This document shows, one piece after another, positions 18,903 to 27,945 of a DNA stretch of 64,000 nt. The notes under the pieces were generated by a model, which was given only the letters and a program-made list of their open reading frames with translations, ran no database searches and was not told the origin of the DNA. Position numbers and translations under genes: made by a program. The DNA is from Halohasta litorea. GTDB taxonomy: Archaea; Halobacteriota; Halobacteria; Halobacteriales; Haloferacaceae. Location of the stretch: contig NZ_JANHDJ010000005.1 of assembly GCF_024494645.1 (NCBI RefSeq), forward strand, positions 186,001 to 250,000, given 5' to 3'. Position 1 is the first letter of the stretch, and each line of letters begins with the position of its first letter.

Positions 18903-19568
18903 ATGCGGTTCGAACAGGTGGCGGTTCCGGCTGCCGATCCGGCGGGAGTAGCCGCGTGGTATCGCTCACGGTTCGCTCCGAGCGGCGACAGTACCGCCGA
19001 CGCGTCGGCGGTTCGACTCGGCGAGACCACCCTCCAGTTCACCGACGCCGACAACGCCCCGCTGGTGCATTTGGCGTTTCGACTGTTGCTCGACGGCGAC
19101 CGGGCCGTCGACTGGCTGGCCGACCGGGCGACGATCCTCCCCGTCGAGGGCGAACCGAGCCGCCGGTTCGAGTTTTTGGACGCGACGGCGATCTACTTCG
19201 AAGACGCCGCGGGAAACGTTCTCGAAGGGCTCGCTTACGACGGTGATCCGCGCCAGCGGGCTGACTCGGGCGTCGTCGACGGGGTAACCGAGGTCGGACT
19301 CCCAGCCCAAGAACCACTGGCGCTCGTCGAGTGGCTCGAAGAAAGCGTCGGGCTCTCGGCGTGGGGCACGCCCAGCGAGTCGTTCGCGTGGGTTGGCGAC
19401 CGACACGCCCGGTTCGTCGTCATCCCGACCGGCCAGGAGTGGTATCCGACCGACCGGGCGGCGGCTCCCGCGTCGGTGTCGGTGACAGTCGCCGACGAGT
19501 CGGCTCCACGCGGTCGGTACAGTCATCCGACGTTGCCGTACGAGGTCCGCATCGTTCACAACCGGTGA
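18903..19568 (+). CDS. VOC-fold protein (glyoxalase/dioxygenase superfamily)
   Basis: 221 residues that begin MRFEQVAVPAADPAGVAAWY, the usual first beta-alpha unit of a VOC module, with YFEDAAGNVLEGLAY closing the first module (E as potential metal ligand) and a second half of similar organisation. It may be a lyase, dioxygenase or resistance protein; the substrate cannot be told. It starts 51 nt after the Lhr-like gene and could be cotranscribed. Confidence 0.8.
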   Translation: MRFEQVAVPAADPAGVAAWYRSRFAPSGDSTADASAVRLGETTLQFTDADNAPLVHLAFRLLLDGDRAVDWLADRATILPVEGEPSRRFEFLDATAIYFEDAAGNVLEGLAYDGDPRQRADSGVVDGVTEVGLPAQEPLALVEWLEESVGLSAWGTPSESFAWVGDRHARFVVIPTGQEWYPTDRAAAPASVSVTVADESAPRGRYSHPTLPYEVRIVHNR

Positions 19569-19719
19569 GAGGAAGCGACTGCTGTCCGTCCTGGACCTTC
19601 GATTGGAGACAATACCTGATGGTGGAGACAGTATCGGTGACAATAACCCGGTATCGAACCGATCAGAGCCGACTAACTGTGGGTGCCGCGACCCCCGACG
19701 CGGCTACCCGTCCGCTATG

Positions 19720-19932
19720 TCACCGGTGGGTAGCGATATCGACGACGGCCGATTCGTCGGCGATCACGAACGCCTCCTGTTTCAGGAGCTGTTCGTCCTG
19801 CGGCAAAAAGAGCAGATGGGACTGCTCTTTCTGCGTCGTCCGAATGACATCCCACTCGGTGCCGACGTATCCGAGGTCGGCTTCCGGATCGGGGTCCGCC
19901 GAAAGCGACTCCCAGTCACTGTATGCCGCCAT
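19720..19932 (-). CDS. Conserved small haloarchaeal protein
   Basis: 70 residues, MAAYSDWESLSADPDPEADL at the start and LLFLPQDEQLLKQEAFVIAD later. The acidic PDPEADLGY core and the DESAVVDIATHR end look like a small single-domain haloarchaeal protein with no assigned function. The ATG at 19932 lies 4 nt after the stop of the beta-helix gene, so the two are probably cotranscribed. Longer reading of this frame into the upstream gene is not supported. Confidence 0.7.
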   Translation of the reverse strand: MAAYSDWESLSADPDPEADLGYVGTEWDVIRTTQKEQSHLLFLPQDEQLLKQEAFVIADESAVVDIATHR

Positions 19933-19936
19933 GGGT

Positions 19937-21805
19937 CTACTGGGAGGCCTGTTCGATAGTGAGGTCGACGTGACCCTTGACTTGGAAGCTGACGAGGTCG
20001 CCGGAGAACCGGTAGCCATCGAGGCCTTTGGCGACGACACCGGTCGCGCTCGATCCGTCGACGCGGTCTTCGATCTCGTCCCACGGGCTGCCGCCGTCGG
20101 CAGTCGAACTCAGCGAGTCGCTCCGCTCGATTTCGCCGCTGACGACGACTTTGTACTGGGCGAGGTCCTCGCTGACCGTGCCGTCGAGTAGCAGGACGTT
20201 CGTGAGGTCGCCGTCGTCCGCAGTCTCGTCGGTGTCGTCCGATTGCTGGTCCTCTGTGGGTTGTTCGTCGTCAGTAGACTGGTCGTCATCGGTCGGCTGC
20301 TCGTCGGACGACTGGTCGACGAGATCGTCCGTCGAGAGCTCCTCGTCGTTGAGATACAGCGAGACGGCCCCGCTGTCGCCATCGATAGAGACCGACGTAA
20401 TGTCGCCAGCGACATCGAAGGAGTCGCCGCTGGTGCCCGCTCCCGAGAGCTGGCCCGTGGCGGTCCACGTGCCGTCGTCGTTCTCGGTCGCGCTCTCGCC
20501 GACCGAGTCGTCGTTTGCATTGTACTGATCGAGATCGTACCGTGGCGTGATCTCACCAGTGGCTGTAAACTCGTAGCTCGCGCCATCGGATGGCGATGTC
20601 GTGACGAGGAGTCGGTCGGTGCCCTCTGCAGGATCACCCGAGCCGGACGAATCCGAGCTGTCTGGATCAGTCGACCCGGTACTGTCGGACGAATCCGGAG
20701 TGTCGACCGTCGTGTCGCCCTGCGGATCCTCTCCTGTCGGTTCCTCGGCACTGCTTCCGGTTGTCACATCGAAGTTCGACGGAGCGCTGAGGTTGCCGTC
20801 GCCGGTGATGTCGATGTTCGTCCCGGTCCACGTCTCGGCGGTCTCGCCCTCCTGGTCCTGGATCGCGTCGTTGTCCGTGTTGTTCAGGATGCGAACGTTT
20901 TTGATCGTTCCCGAGCCGCCTGCTGCGGTGCCGTGGAGCTGGATCGGTATCCCTGCCCCGTCGTAGGAGTGGATGATCTCGGTGTCTTCGATCAGCTGGT
21001 TCTCACCGGGGGCACGGACACGGATCCCACGGGAGTTCTGATAGCCGCTGGGGCTTGTCCGCGGTGCCTTATCGTTGATTATCAGACAATTTCTGACGAT
21101 ACTGTCGGGTGAGCCGATACGGATACCGGAGATATTGTTGTTGTGAGAGGTACAGTTCTCGACGATGACCTGCCCGCCAGCGCCGTCATCGTAGCCGGGG
21201 GAACTCGCATAGATGCCGTTGTCGTCGAAGTTCGCGTAGTAGCAGTTGCGGATCTCGATCACACCGGCGTGGTCGCGGGGTGCGTAGAACGCTTTCGACT
21301 CCGCGCCCTCTTCGCCTCCGTCGGGGAAGTTGACGTTGTCGATGATGATGTGACCATCCGAATCCGCATCGAGGCGGAACCGCGAACTGTTCCCGGTTGC
21401 CTGGCCTCGGATGGTAAAGTTCCGAATCTCGACGGTGCCGCCGCGGGCCTTGATCGTCTGGTAGTATTCGCCAGCGACGTTGTTGAGAATCACTTCGCCC
21501 TGTCCGACGATGGCCGCGTCACTCGAGGCACCGGTGAACCCTTCGCCGTTCCAGTCGTACTCGCCCTCCGGGACGCGTACCTCGACGCCGTCACCGACGT
21601 ACTCTTCGAGATACGGGTCGATCTCGTCGCCCGCGCTGAGGCCCTGTTCGCCGAGGTCGACGACCGTCTCGGCCTGAGCCGAAACCGATGTCGTTGCCCC
21701 GACACCGAGTGCGGTCGCACCGACTGCCGCACCACCGAGCCGCATATAGTCCCGTCTGTTAAGCTGTGCTTTCTGCCCGGAATCGTCCGAGTGGCGTTCT
21801 GCCAT
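19937..21805 (-). CDS. Secreted right-handed beta-helix protein
   Basis: 622 residues. A Tat signal (LNRRDYMRLGGAAVGATAL) ends near AQA (residue 45). Residues about 50-335 are a parallel beta-helix with repeating VEIRNFTI, IIIDNVNF, VIEIRNCYY, VIVENCTSHNNN coils, similar to pectate-lyase-like proteins. A Ser/Asp/Thr-rich linker (about 340-400) leads to two copies of a beta-sandwich module separated by a second Asp/Gln/Ser linker; each ends in a DGYRFSGDL/SFDVAGDI-type strand. Likely a surface or extracellular polysaccharide-binding or -cleaving protein; catalytic residues are not evident. Confidence 0.85.
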   Translation of the reverse strand: MAERHSDDSGQKAQLNRRDYMRLGGAAVGATALGVGATTSVSAQAETVVDLGEQGLSAGDEIDPYLEEYVGDGVEVRVPEGEYDWNGEGFTGASSDAAIVGQGEVILNNVAGEYYQTIKARGGTVEIRNFTIRGQATGNSSRFRLDADSDGHIIIDNVNFPDGGEEGAESKAFYAPRDHAGVIEIRNCYYANFDDNGIYASSPGYDDGAGGQVIVENCTSHNNNISGIRIGSPDSIVRNCLIINDKAPRTSPSGYQNSRGIRVRAPGENQLIEDTEIIHSYDGAGIPIQLHGTAAGGSGTIKNVRILNNTDNDAIQDQEGETAETWTGTNIDITGDGNLSAPSNFDVTTGSSAEEPTGEDPQGDTTVDTPDSSDSTGSTDPDSSDSSGSGDPAEGTDRLLVTTSPSDGASYEFTATGEITPRYDLDQYNANDDSVGESATENDDGTWTATGQLSGAGTSGDSFDVAGDITSVSIDGDSGAVSLYLNDEELSTDDLVDQSSDEQPTDDDQSTDDEQPTEDQQSDDTDETADDGDLTNVLLLDGTVSEDLAQYKVVVSGEIERSDSLSSTADGGSPWDEIEDRVDGSSATGVVAKGLDGYRFSGDLVSFQVKGHVDLTIEQASQ

Positions 21806-21827
21806 ATTCCGTTAGGATCAGGTTGCA

Positions 21828-21837
21828 CATATAGTAA
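21828..21837 (-). promoter_or_regulatory. TATA box of the beta-helix gene
   Basis: TACTATATGT on the minus strand, 23-32 nt before the ATG at 21805. This is the spacing expected for a leaderless haloarchaeal transcript. Confidence 0.5.
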
Positions 21838-21977
21838 TTCTGACCAGTTGTATTAAGATAGTGTTCCGTTGGAGGGCTATATTATATAGATACGGACACT
21901 CACAAGCAACTGAATTTCACTTACATACCGGATACATCCCCGTACTGGGTGTCACGTGGTTCGCCGCACCTGTCACC

Positions 21978-22047
21978 GGTAGGGTACTTCGGTCGACGGC
22001 CGACCGTGTCTAACCATCTCCCATACCGGTAGTAGGAACACCCTACC
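21978..22047. repeat. Nested inverted repeat in a gene-free spacer
   Basis: GGTAGGGT (21978-21985) is perfectly complementary to ACCCTACC (22040-22047), enclosing a second perfect hairpin CGGTCG/CGACCG (about 21990-22006) and two direct copies of ACCGGTAG (21975-21982 and 22025-22032). It lies between the beta-helix promoter and the stop of the DUF6789-like gene, so it could terminate the latter transcript or be a separate structured element. Confidence 0.4.
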
Positions 22048-22065
22048 ACGCGGAGCCCGCCACAG

Positions 22066-22557
22066 TCACACTTCGTAGGCTGCGATCGAGGCGTACCGTG
22101 TGTACACCGAGCCGAGTACTGCGCCGTATACCCAGTGATTAACGAGCGTCATCACCAGATAAATCACCAATCCGACACCGCTCTGGTCGGTATAAAACGC
22201 GAGGGCGAAGCCGGTCCAGATGATCGTGCCGTATGTGACCCCCCGAAGCGGAATACTCGTCGCTGGCGGGAGGTAGTTCCCGAGTGTGATAAACAACAGC
22301 GGCAGGACCGTGATCCCACCAAGGACGAAAATCGCAACCCCGCCCCAGAAGTTCAGTCCGTAGCCGACGATGTTGGCGAACCCCGAGAACGCGACCGGAT
22401 CGAGCACGCCAAGGATCGTTGCCACGCCGAAGATCGGCTGCATGGCGATCATCCCGACGAGCCCCGAAAGACTGGCCACCGACAGCTCGCGGACGCCGAT
22501 CTGTCCCGACTCCCGTGAGATCTCTTTTGAACTGCGTGTTTCCTGTTCGTTACTCAT
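22066..22557 (-). CDS. DUF6789-like integral membrane protein
   Basis: 163 residues. A charged N-terminus (about 20 residues) precedes four hydrophobic segments (LSGLVGMIAMQPIFGVATIL, GGVAIFVLGGITVLPLLFI, and two later ones). The arrangement resembles small haloarchaeal membrane proteins of the DUF6789 family; function unknown. ATG at 22557 was preferred over an alternative four codons upstream. A TATTTAT box near 22603-22611 may be its promoter. Confidence 0.75.
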   Translation of the reverse strand: MSNEQETRSSKEISRESGQIGVRELSVASLSGLVGMIAMQPIFGVATILGVLDPVAFSGFANIVGYGLNFWGGVAIFVLGGITVLPLLFITLGNYLPPATSIPLRGVTYGTIIWTGFALAFYTDQSGVGLVIYLVMTLVNHWVYGAVLGSVYTRYASIAAYEV

Positions 22558-22638
22558 ACACACAGCCAACGGCGTGAATGCCGAAAAGTGTAGTTCAGCA
22601 GATAAATACGGTTCCGTTGGTGAGTCGGCCGTGGTGGG

Positions 22639-25329
22639 TTAGCGGTTGACCCAGTCGAGCAGCCGCTGGTAGAAGGGGTCGGTCGACAGTGCTCCTCGGT
22701 CGCCGACAAGCACGAGCCCCTTTTTCGCCCGTGTGAGTGCGACGTTGATCCGCCGATAGTCTTCGAACAGCGGCCCCGCAAGTTCGCCGGTGGCGACGAA
22801 GGAGACGACGATGATCTCCTTGCTCGACCCCTGGAAGCGGTCGACCGTATCGACAGTCACGTCGACCCGACGACTGATCTCGGCGACCTGCGCGCGGAAC
22901 GGCGCGATGACGCCGATCGCATCGGGGTCGATACCCGCTGTTAGATACTGATCGACGATCTCGGCCACCCGGTCGGCTTCGGTCGGGTTCGTGTTACCCA
23001 CGCGCGTGCCACCGGGATCGAGAAACGTGACCGAGTCCCGAAGCTCGGCGGGCAGCGAATCCGGATCGCAGAGTTCGGAGAGCGACTGGGCAGCGACAGC
23101 GCCCGTTGCAGGGCGGAGTGCGCCGTCGTAGAACTCCGCGGAAGAAAAGGCCTGGATTCGTTGGCACATCCGGTACTGCCGGGTCAACATCACTGCGGCG
23201 TCGGGATACTGCTCGATCAGTCGCTCGAACAACGACGTAGAGAGCGGATTGCCCGTTCCCGACACCTGGCCGGCGTTAGCGGCCTGGACGACCGGTGGCA
23301 GCTGTTCGTGATCGCCGACGAGGACGAACCGGTCGGCCAGATTCAGCGCGGCCATCGCCGAGGGCTCGGTGAGTTGAGAGGCTTCGTCGACGACCGCCAC
23401 GTCGAAGGCCTGTTCGCGCATGACCCGCGAGCCACAGCTGGCGGTCGTCGCGGCGACGACCGGCGCGGTTCGGAGTTCGCTCGCTCGCTCGTGGGGGTCC
23501 CCCTTCGTCTCCAACTGCACGTCCAGCATATCCTCCCGGATGCCGGTATCAGTCCCGACGCGGCAGATGTCCTCGAACCCCTGCTCACGGAGGGCTTCGA
23601 GGGCGTTGTCGACCGCCCGGTTGGTGAACGCAGTAAGGAGGACGCGGTCGCCGCGATCGACGAGCGCGCGGATCAGCCGCGCGATGGTGTAGGTTTTCCC
23701 GGTTCCAGGAGGACCGTGAATCAGCGCACAATCCTGGGCGTTGACGCCCAGATTGACCGCCTGGTTTTGGCCCTCGTTGTTGTCGATAAACGTCTCCCTC
23801 CCGTCGTCGAAGGCGGGCTCCCGGCGGCCGAAGAGGATCTCCTTGCGATCGTCGCTGCTCTTGAGGACGGTGTCGTGGAGCGCAGTCAGCATTCGGTCGA
23901 CCGAGATCTCCGAGGGGTAGACATCGAGCCGACGGAACTCGACCGGCTCGTCGGTCGTGACGACGATCTCCTCGTCGAGTTTGGTGATTCGACAGAGTTC
24001 GGCGTGGCCCGAGACGGGGTCGCCGTCGCTGGCGAGCGCGACGTCGCCCTCGCGGAGTTTCGAGACGGCCTCCCGCGGTTTGCGCGCACGAAGCTCCCAC
24101 CGGTTGCCGTCGATCTCGTTTTGTTCAATGGGTTCGAGCCCGATCAGCGCCCGATCGTCGTCGGCCCGCTCTTGGTCGCCCTGCTCCCAGAGTTTCCGGT
24201 ACTCGTCGTGGGTGGCGCGGCGTTCGGCCTCGATCGCCTTATAAAAGCGATCGAAGTACTCGCGTTCTTCCTCGGGGATGGGTCGACCCACTGCACCCGC
24301 TTTCGATTCCTGGTCGAGTCGTCCCGAGACGACCATGCAGGTGTCCTGCTCGAAGCAGTACTGGCATTTGGCGTCGGCCTCGTAGCCGGTCGGCACCTCC
24401 TCGCGGGCCTCCATGGCGGCGAGTGCGTTGCGGCTCTGGACGACGAACTCCAGGAGACCCTTCCCCATCGAGAACTCCTTGGCGGGCGAGAGATCGCCCG
24501 ACTCTTCGGTGCGTTCGAGCGTCGTGTTCTTCGTATATAAGAGGGTGCCCGTGTCGGCGTCGACGCCGCGCTCGTCGAGCATGAGGGCGTAGCTGGCCGC
24601 CTGGATCTTGTCCTGGAACCGCGGTTCACGGCTCGTATTCTTCCCCGTTTTGAGTTCGACCGGCATCCCCCGCCGGAGGGCATCGGCTCGGCCCTTGAGG
24701 CCGAACGTTGGACTGATAAGCGTGTATTCGGAGCGCCAGGCGTCTTCCTCCGTGAGGGTTCCCTGTGCGAGCCACCCCTCGATCGCCGCGGCGTTGCCCC
24801 GGACTTCGCCTTCGACCTCCGCGACATCGCGGCCGAGCAGGCCGAGTTCGAGGCCCGCCTCGGCGACCCGATCCTCGATGGCGGCATCGAGATCACGGCC
24901 GCGGAGCAGATCGCCGAATACGTCGTGGACGATGGTTCCCTTGACGACCGGATAGTTAAGCGGGATCGCCGAGAGCTTGTTGAGATAATACATCCGGGGA
25001 CACTGCACCCACGACCGGATGGCAGTCACGTCGACCAGGAAATCCGGTTCGAGAACGACGTACGACTCGCTCGTCGTGCTGTAGGTGACTCCACCATCGT
25101 ACTCCTCGACCGCCGGTTCGGTAACGATCAGATCCATCCCCGGCTCGGCGTGGTCGGCGGTGTCGGCCCACTTGGCCCAGAGGGTTACGTCGACCGCCGC
25201 ATCGCCGTTGGTCTCGCTGCCGTCGGTTGGTCGCAGCCGAAGCTCGGCGAGTTTGCGCTCGCCGTACTCGGTTTCGACCGTCGTTGGCTCGTCGACGGCG
25301 ATGATCTCGCCGCGGAGGCTCGCTGTCAC
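22639..25329 (-). CDS. Dna2-like nuclease-helicase
   Basis: About 896 residues. N-terminal 100 residues look like an OB-type nucleic-acid-binding region; next comes a Cas4/Dna2-type nuclease whose iron-sulfur cysteines are in VQCPRMYYL (about C110) and CQYCFEQDTC (about 322-331); the C-terminal half is an SF1B helicase with Walker [11 protein letters not shown] (about 539), VVDEASQLTEP, VGDHEQLPPVV and TRAKKGLVLVGD. Dna2 proteins cut and unwind flaps and resected ends. Start GTG at 25329 fits the family N-terminus; another GTG at 25362 extends it by 11 residues. Confidence 0.9.
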   Translation of the reverse strand: MTASLRGEIIAVDEPTTVETEYGERKLAELRLRPTDGSETNGDAAVDVTLWAKWADTADHAEPGMDLIVTEPAVEEYDGGVTYSTTSESYVVLEPDFLVDVTAIRSWVQCPRMYYLNKLSAIPLNYPVVKGTIVHDVFGDLLRGRDLDAAIEDRVAEAGLELGLLGRDVAEVEGEVRGNAAAIEGWLAQGTLTEEDAWRSEYTLISPTFGLKGRADALRRGMPVELKTGKNTSREPRFQDKIQAASYALMLDERGVDADTGTLLYTKNTTLERTEESGDLSPAKEFSMGKGLLEFVVQSRNALAAMEAREEVPTGYEADAKCQYCFEQDTCMVVSGRLDQESKAGAVGRPIPEEEREYFDRFYKAIEAERRATHDEYRKLWEQGDQERADDDRALIGLEPIEQNEIDGNRWELRARKPREAVSKLREGDVALASDGDPVSGHAELCRITKLDEEIVVTTDEPVEFRRLDVYPSEISVDRMLTALHDTVLKSSDDRKEILFGRREPAFDDGRETFIDNNEGQNQAVNLGVNAQDCALIHGPPGTGKTYTIARLIRALVDRGDRVLLTAFTNRAVDNALEALREQGFEDICRVGTDTGIREDMLDVQLETKGDPHERASELRTAPVVAATTASCGSRVMREQAFDVAVVDEASQLTEPSAMAALNLADRFVLVGDHEQLPPVVQAANAGQVSGTGNPLSTSLFERLIEQYPDAAVMLTRQYRMCQRIQAFSSAEFYDGALRPATGAVAAQSLSELCDPDSLPAELRDSVTFLDPGGTRVGNTNPTEADRVAEIVDQYLTAGIDPDAIGVIAPFRAQVAEISRRVDVTVDTVDRFQGSSKEIIVVSFVATGELAGPLFEDYRRINVALTRAKKGLVLVGDRGALSTDPFYQRLLDWVNR

Positions 25330-25419
25330 TACCTGCGTTCGGTGCTGAGGACTGAAAAACACTATTGATGGCCACCCCGAGTCGGAGGGTGGAAGTGGCT
25401 GCTCGGCATTCCTCTCGAT

Positions 25420-25764
25420 ATGAGTGAGTCGACTGGGACCGATTACTGGGGCGTGCTACTTCGAGCTGGCGTGGGATTCCTCGTCGCTGTATCACTGGCC
25501 GCGTCGGTTCGGCTTCTGAGTACGAACGGCCTCTCTCCGGCAGTCGTCGGCGAGATCGGTGTGACGCTCTACGTCTCCGGGCTCGTTATCTACGGACTGT
25601 TCTGGGGGAGCATGGAGAGCCAGCGCTTCCGGGTCGCGCTGTATTTCGGTGTCGTGCTGTGGGGCGGCGAACGGTTCCTCTCGGGCAACGAGTCGGTGTT
25701 CACCGTGGTGTTGCTTCTCGGCGGGATGGGGATGGTCATCCGGGAGCTCTATTTCACAGAATAA
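25420..25764 (+). CDS. Small membrane protein
   Basis: 114 residues with four predicted membrane helices (LLRAGVGFLVAVSLAASVRL, IGVTLYVSGLVIYGLFWG, VALYFGVVLWGG, VFTVVLLLGGMGMVIRELYF). I do not recognise the family. It is divergent from the Dna2-like gene with a 90-nt gap. The acidic N-terminus and codon use match the neighbours, so it is probably a real gene. Confidence 0.65.
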   Translation: MSESTGTDYWGVLLRAGVGFLVAVSLAASVRLLSTNGLSPAVVGEIGVTLYVSGLVIYGLFWGSMESQRFRVALYFGVVLWGGERFLSGNESVFTVVLLLGGMGMVIRELYFTE

Positions 25765-25846
25765 TATAATAAATTCGATATTAACGAACCGTTTATCGAT
25801 GCTGTGCCCGGACTCCAAATTATCAAATACGGATATTTGAGCGGCA

Positions 25847-25854
25847 TATATATT
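25847..25854 (+). promoter_or_regulatory. TATA box of the SpoIIAA-like gene
   Basis: TATATATT 29-36 nt before the ATG at 25883, in an A+T-rich spacer. The position suggests a very short leader. Confidence 0.5.
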
Positions 25855-25882
25855 CTACCCCACCGGTTCTGTTGGGACGGAA

Positions 25883-26242
25883 ATGACTGACTGGGAGCTG
25901 TATGTCGAAGACGGCGTTGTGGTTGCAAACTTCTCGGATGGGATGCCCTCGGATGCCGAAGAGTACACGAAAGTAAACGAACAGTTCGAGGAGCTCGCCG
26001 CACAGGGTGGCGTCAACGCCCACCTGTCGCTGTTGAATATGAGTTCGTCGCTGAACAAGGACGTCTTCGAGAAGGCCAAAGAGGCCGCTGAGGTCGGCAC
26101 CGAGTACGGGATTACGAAGTGGGCGGTCGTCTCGGATGGGATCAAAAGCATGGCACTCTCCAGTCAGGTCAAAGACGTAGCGGGCGTCGACGTCGAGACG
26201 TTCAACAACGAGGCCGACGCGCTCGCGTGGGCCGCCGAGTAG
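25883..26242 (+). CDS. SpoIIAA/STAS-like small protein
   Basis: 119 residues. The alternating pattern (WELYVEDGVVVANFSDGMPS, then HLSLLNMSSSLNKDVFEKAK, KWAVVSDGIKSMALSSQVK, and a final ETFNNEADALAWAAE) matches the short SpoIIAA-like proteins, where the last helix is typically followed by DALAWL-type residues. Such domains bind lipids or partner proteins. Assignment is by pattern only. Followed 56 nt later by the 184-residue gene in the same direction. Confidence 0.65.
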   Translation: MTDWELYVEDGVVVANFSDGMPSDAEEYTKVNEQFEELAAQGGVNAHLSLLNMSSSLNKDVFEKAKEAAEVGTEYGITKWAVVSDGIKSMALSSQVKDVAGVDVETFNNEADALAWAAE

Positions 26243-26298
26243 GCGGGCGAGGCTGTCGGGACCGATAGGCTCATTGAGTCACTGTCCCATCTGGGCGT

Positions 26299-26853
26299 AT
26301 GCGCGTCAGAGACTGGGACGATATTCTCTCGGACGTGATCGAGGGCGACCGTGACCCGGAGGGCTGGCGAGCGGTCGCCGGACAACGACAGCGCGGTGTC
26401 GGCGAGGACCTGTATCTGGGCCACCCCGCCGCCGGTGTCTTCCAGCTCAAAACCTACGCGAAGAACCCCCACGAGCTCCAGGGCGTCGGCACGCAGGTCG
26501 CCCGCCGCATCGACGACGAGATCGATTCGGTACTCCCCCACCGCGAGACCGATACCGGCCGGTTCGCGGTCCAGCAACCACCCGAAGACGAATCCGAGGC
26601 GAAGTCGATGGCGACGCGTATCCAGGAGACGCTCAAAGTCCACTCGGAGGCACCAACGACCGGCGAGGACTTCTTTACGGACATGATGGAGGCCGTCGAC
26701 AGCCCGGCCTTCGGCCCGATGGAGTACGAACTCAGCGACCGGCCGGACCGACTCGACGAACTCTCCGAGACGTTCGCGGATGCCGACGAACTCCTCTCGA
26801 AGGAACTCGACGATCTCATCGACGAGGCGGGCGTCGACCGCGGCTTCGAGTAG
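26299..26853 (+). CDS. Conserved haloarchaeal protein of unknown function
   Basis: 184 residues, strongly acidic, without membrane segments or cysteines. It opens MRVRDWDDILSDVIEGDRDP and contains RQRGVGEDLYLGHPAAGVFQL, then a long helical acidic C-terminal half. Composition and codon use are those of a stable chromosomal gene, but I recognise no motif. It converges with the rhodanese gene. Confidence 0.65.
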   Translation: MRVRDWDDILSDVIEGDRDPEGWRAVAGQRQRGVGEDLYLGHPAAGVFQLKTYAKNPHELQGVGTQVARRIDDEIDSVLPHRETDTGRFAVQQPPEDESEAKSMATRIQETLKVHSEAPTTGEDFFTDMMEAVDSPAFGPMEYELSDRPDRLDELSETFADADELLSKELDDLIDEAGVDRGFE

Positions 26854-26887
26854 CGAGTAGGACGGCCTTACTGCCGGTAAGGGCCTC

Positions 26888-27694
26888 CTACTCGTCGGTA
26901 TCTGTCGTCTCGATCGCGCCGTCGGCGTTCTCCCATTCGGTCATGCTGCCCTCGTAGACAGCCACGTCCTCGAAGCCGAGCGAGCGGAGGACGACGAAGG
27001 TATGAGTCAGTCGGCGCGAGGTATTGCAGTAGAGCACGATCGGCTGCGAGCGGTCGGTCTCGATGCCACGGTCGGCCAGCAGCGACTCGATTTCGGCGGT
27101 GGATTTGACCCCCCGAGTCTCCTCGTCGACGAGTTCCATCCAGTCGAGCCGGACTGCTCCCGGCAGGTGGCCCTCCTCGTACTCCCACCCCTCGCGGGTG
27201 TCGATGAGGGTCGTCTCGCCGCCGTCGATCGCAGCCGCGACGGCCTCGCGGTCGACGATCGGGGCGTCGGCAACGAGTCCTGGAGACTCGTAGCTCGTCG
27301 GCTCGATATCCGGGGCCGAGTCCGTGGTTTCGTACTCGCGTCGCCATGCGCTGAAATCGCCGTCCAGGAGCCGAACGTCGTCGTGGCCGTAGACGAGGGC
27401 CGTGAAGACGAAGCGGGCGGCGAACACGCCGTGGGTGTCGTCGTAGGCGACGATGGTATCGTCGGCGCTGATCCCGGCCTCGCCGAGCAGGTCGGCGAAG
27501 GCTTCGGCTCCAGGAAGCGTCCCCGGGTCCGGCGAGTCGGCGTCACGGAAGCTATCGAACGGCACTGAGACCGCACCCGGGAGGTGACCCATGGCGTCGT
27601 ACTCCCAGGCGTCGCGGACGTCGACGAGACGGACCGACGGATCGTCAAGTCGGTCGGCGACCCACGCGGCCTCGACGAGTAGATCTGCGGACAT
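26888..27694 (-). CDS. Rhodanese-type sulfurtransferase (tandem domains)
   Basis: 268 residues, two rhodanese domains. The N-terminal domain (VRLVDVRDAWEYDAMGHLPG) is non-catalytic in type; the C-terminal domain carries the active loop YCNTSRRLTHT, with cysteine followed by a basic pair. It transfers sulfane sulfur, classically from thiosulfate or mercaptopyruvate, to an acceptor such as cyanide or a carrier protein. A second, differently built rhodanese gene is divergent from it 251 bp away. Confidence 0.9.
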   Translation of the reverse strand: MSADLLVEAAWVADRLDDPSVRLVDVRDAWEYDAMGHLPGAVSVPFDSFRDADSPDPGTLPGAEAFADLLGEAGISADDTIVAYDDTHGVFAARFVFTALVYGHDDVRLLDGDFSAWRREYETTDSAPDIEPTSYESPGLVADAPIVDREAVAAAIDGGETTLIDTREGWEYEEGHLPGAVRLDWMELVDEETRGVKSTAEIESLLADRGIETDRSQPIVLYCNTSRRLTHTFVVLRSLGFEDVAVYEGSMTEWENADGAIETTDTDE

Positions 27695-27729
27695 ACTAGC
27701 TCCAAGTAGCGCAGTGGCCGTTAACCATC

Positions 27730-27747
27730 CGGCGGTGTCGACCGCCG
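27730..27747. other. Hairpin between the two rhodanese genes
   Basis: Perfect 7-bp stem CGGCGGT/ACCGCCG with a GTCG loop, near the 5' end of the minus-strand rhodanese gene. It might be an operator or leader structure for the divergent pair. Sequence alone does not decide. Confidence 0.3.
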
Positions 27748-27945
27748 CCGGGGTTCCTCGATACAGGATATTGTTGCCGTGTTTTTGGCGGGAGGGTCGG
27801 CTGTGGTCGGTGTCGGCTCGGGTCTGAGTGGGTCTCTCGCCACCGCAGCGACAACCGCTGGCAATACTCTCCGGAATCCTTCAGGACCGGCCGAAAGCGC
27901 CGTTGATACTAGTACTAAGACGGTGGGGGTTCAATCGGTGGGTGT

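Noticed and set aside
19603-19959. 118-residue plus-strand frame after the VOC gene
   Set aside because: It is opposite a better-supported 70-residue acidic protein on the minus strand.
23161-24540. 459-residue frame opposite the Dna2-like gene
   Set aside because: Complement of conserved helicase and nuclease motifs; no independent start signals.
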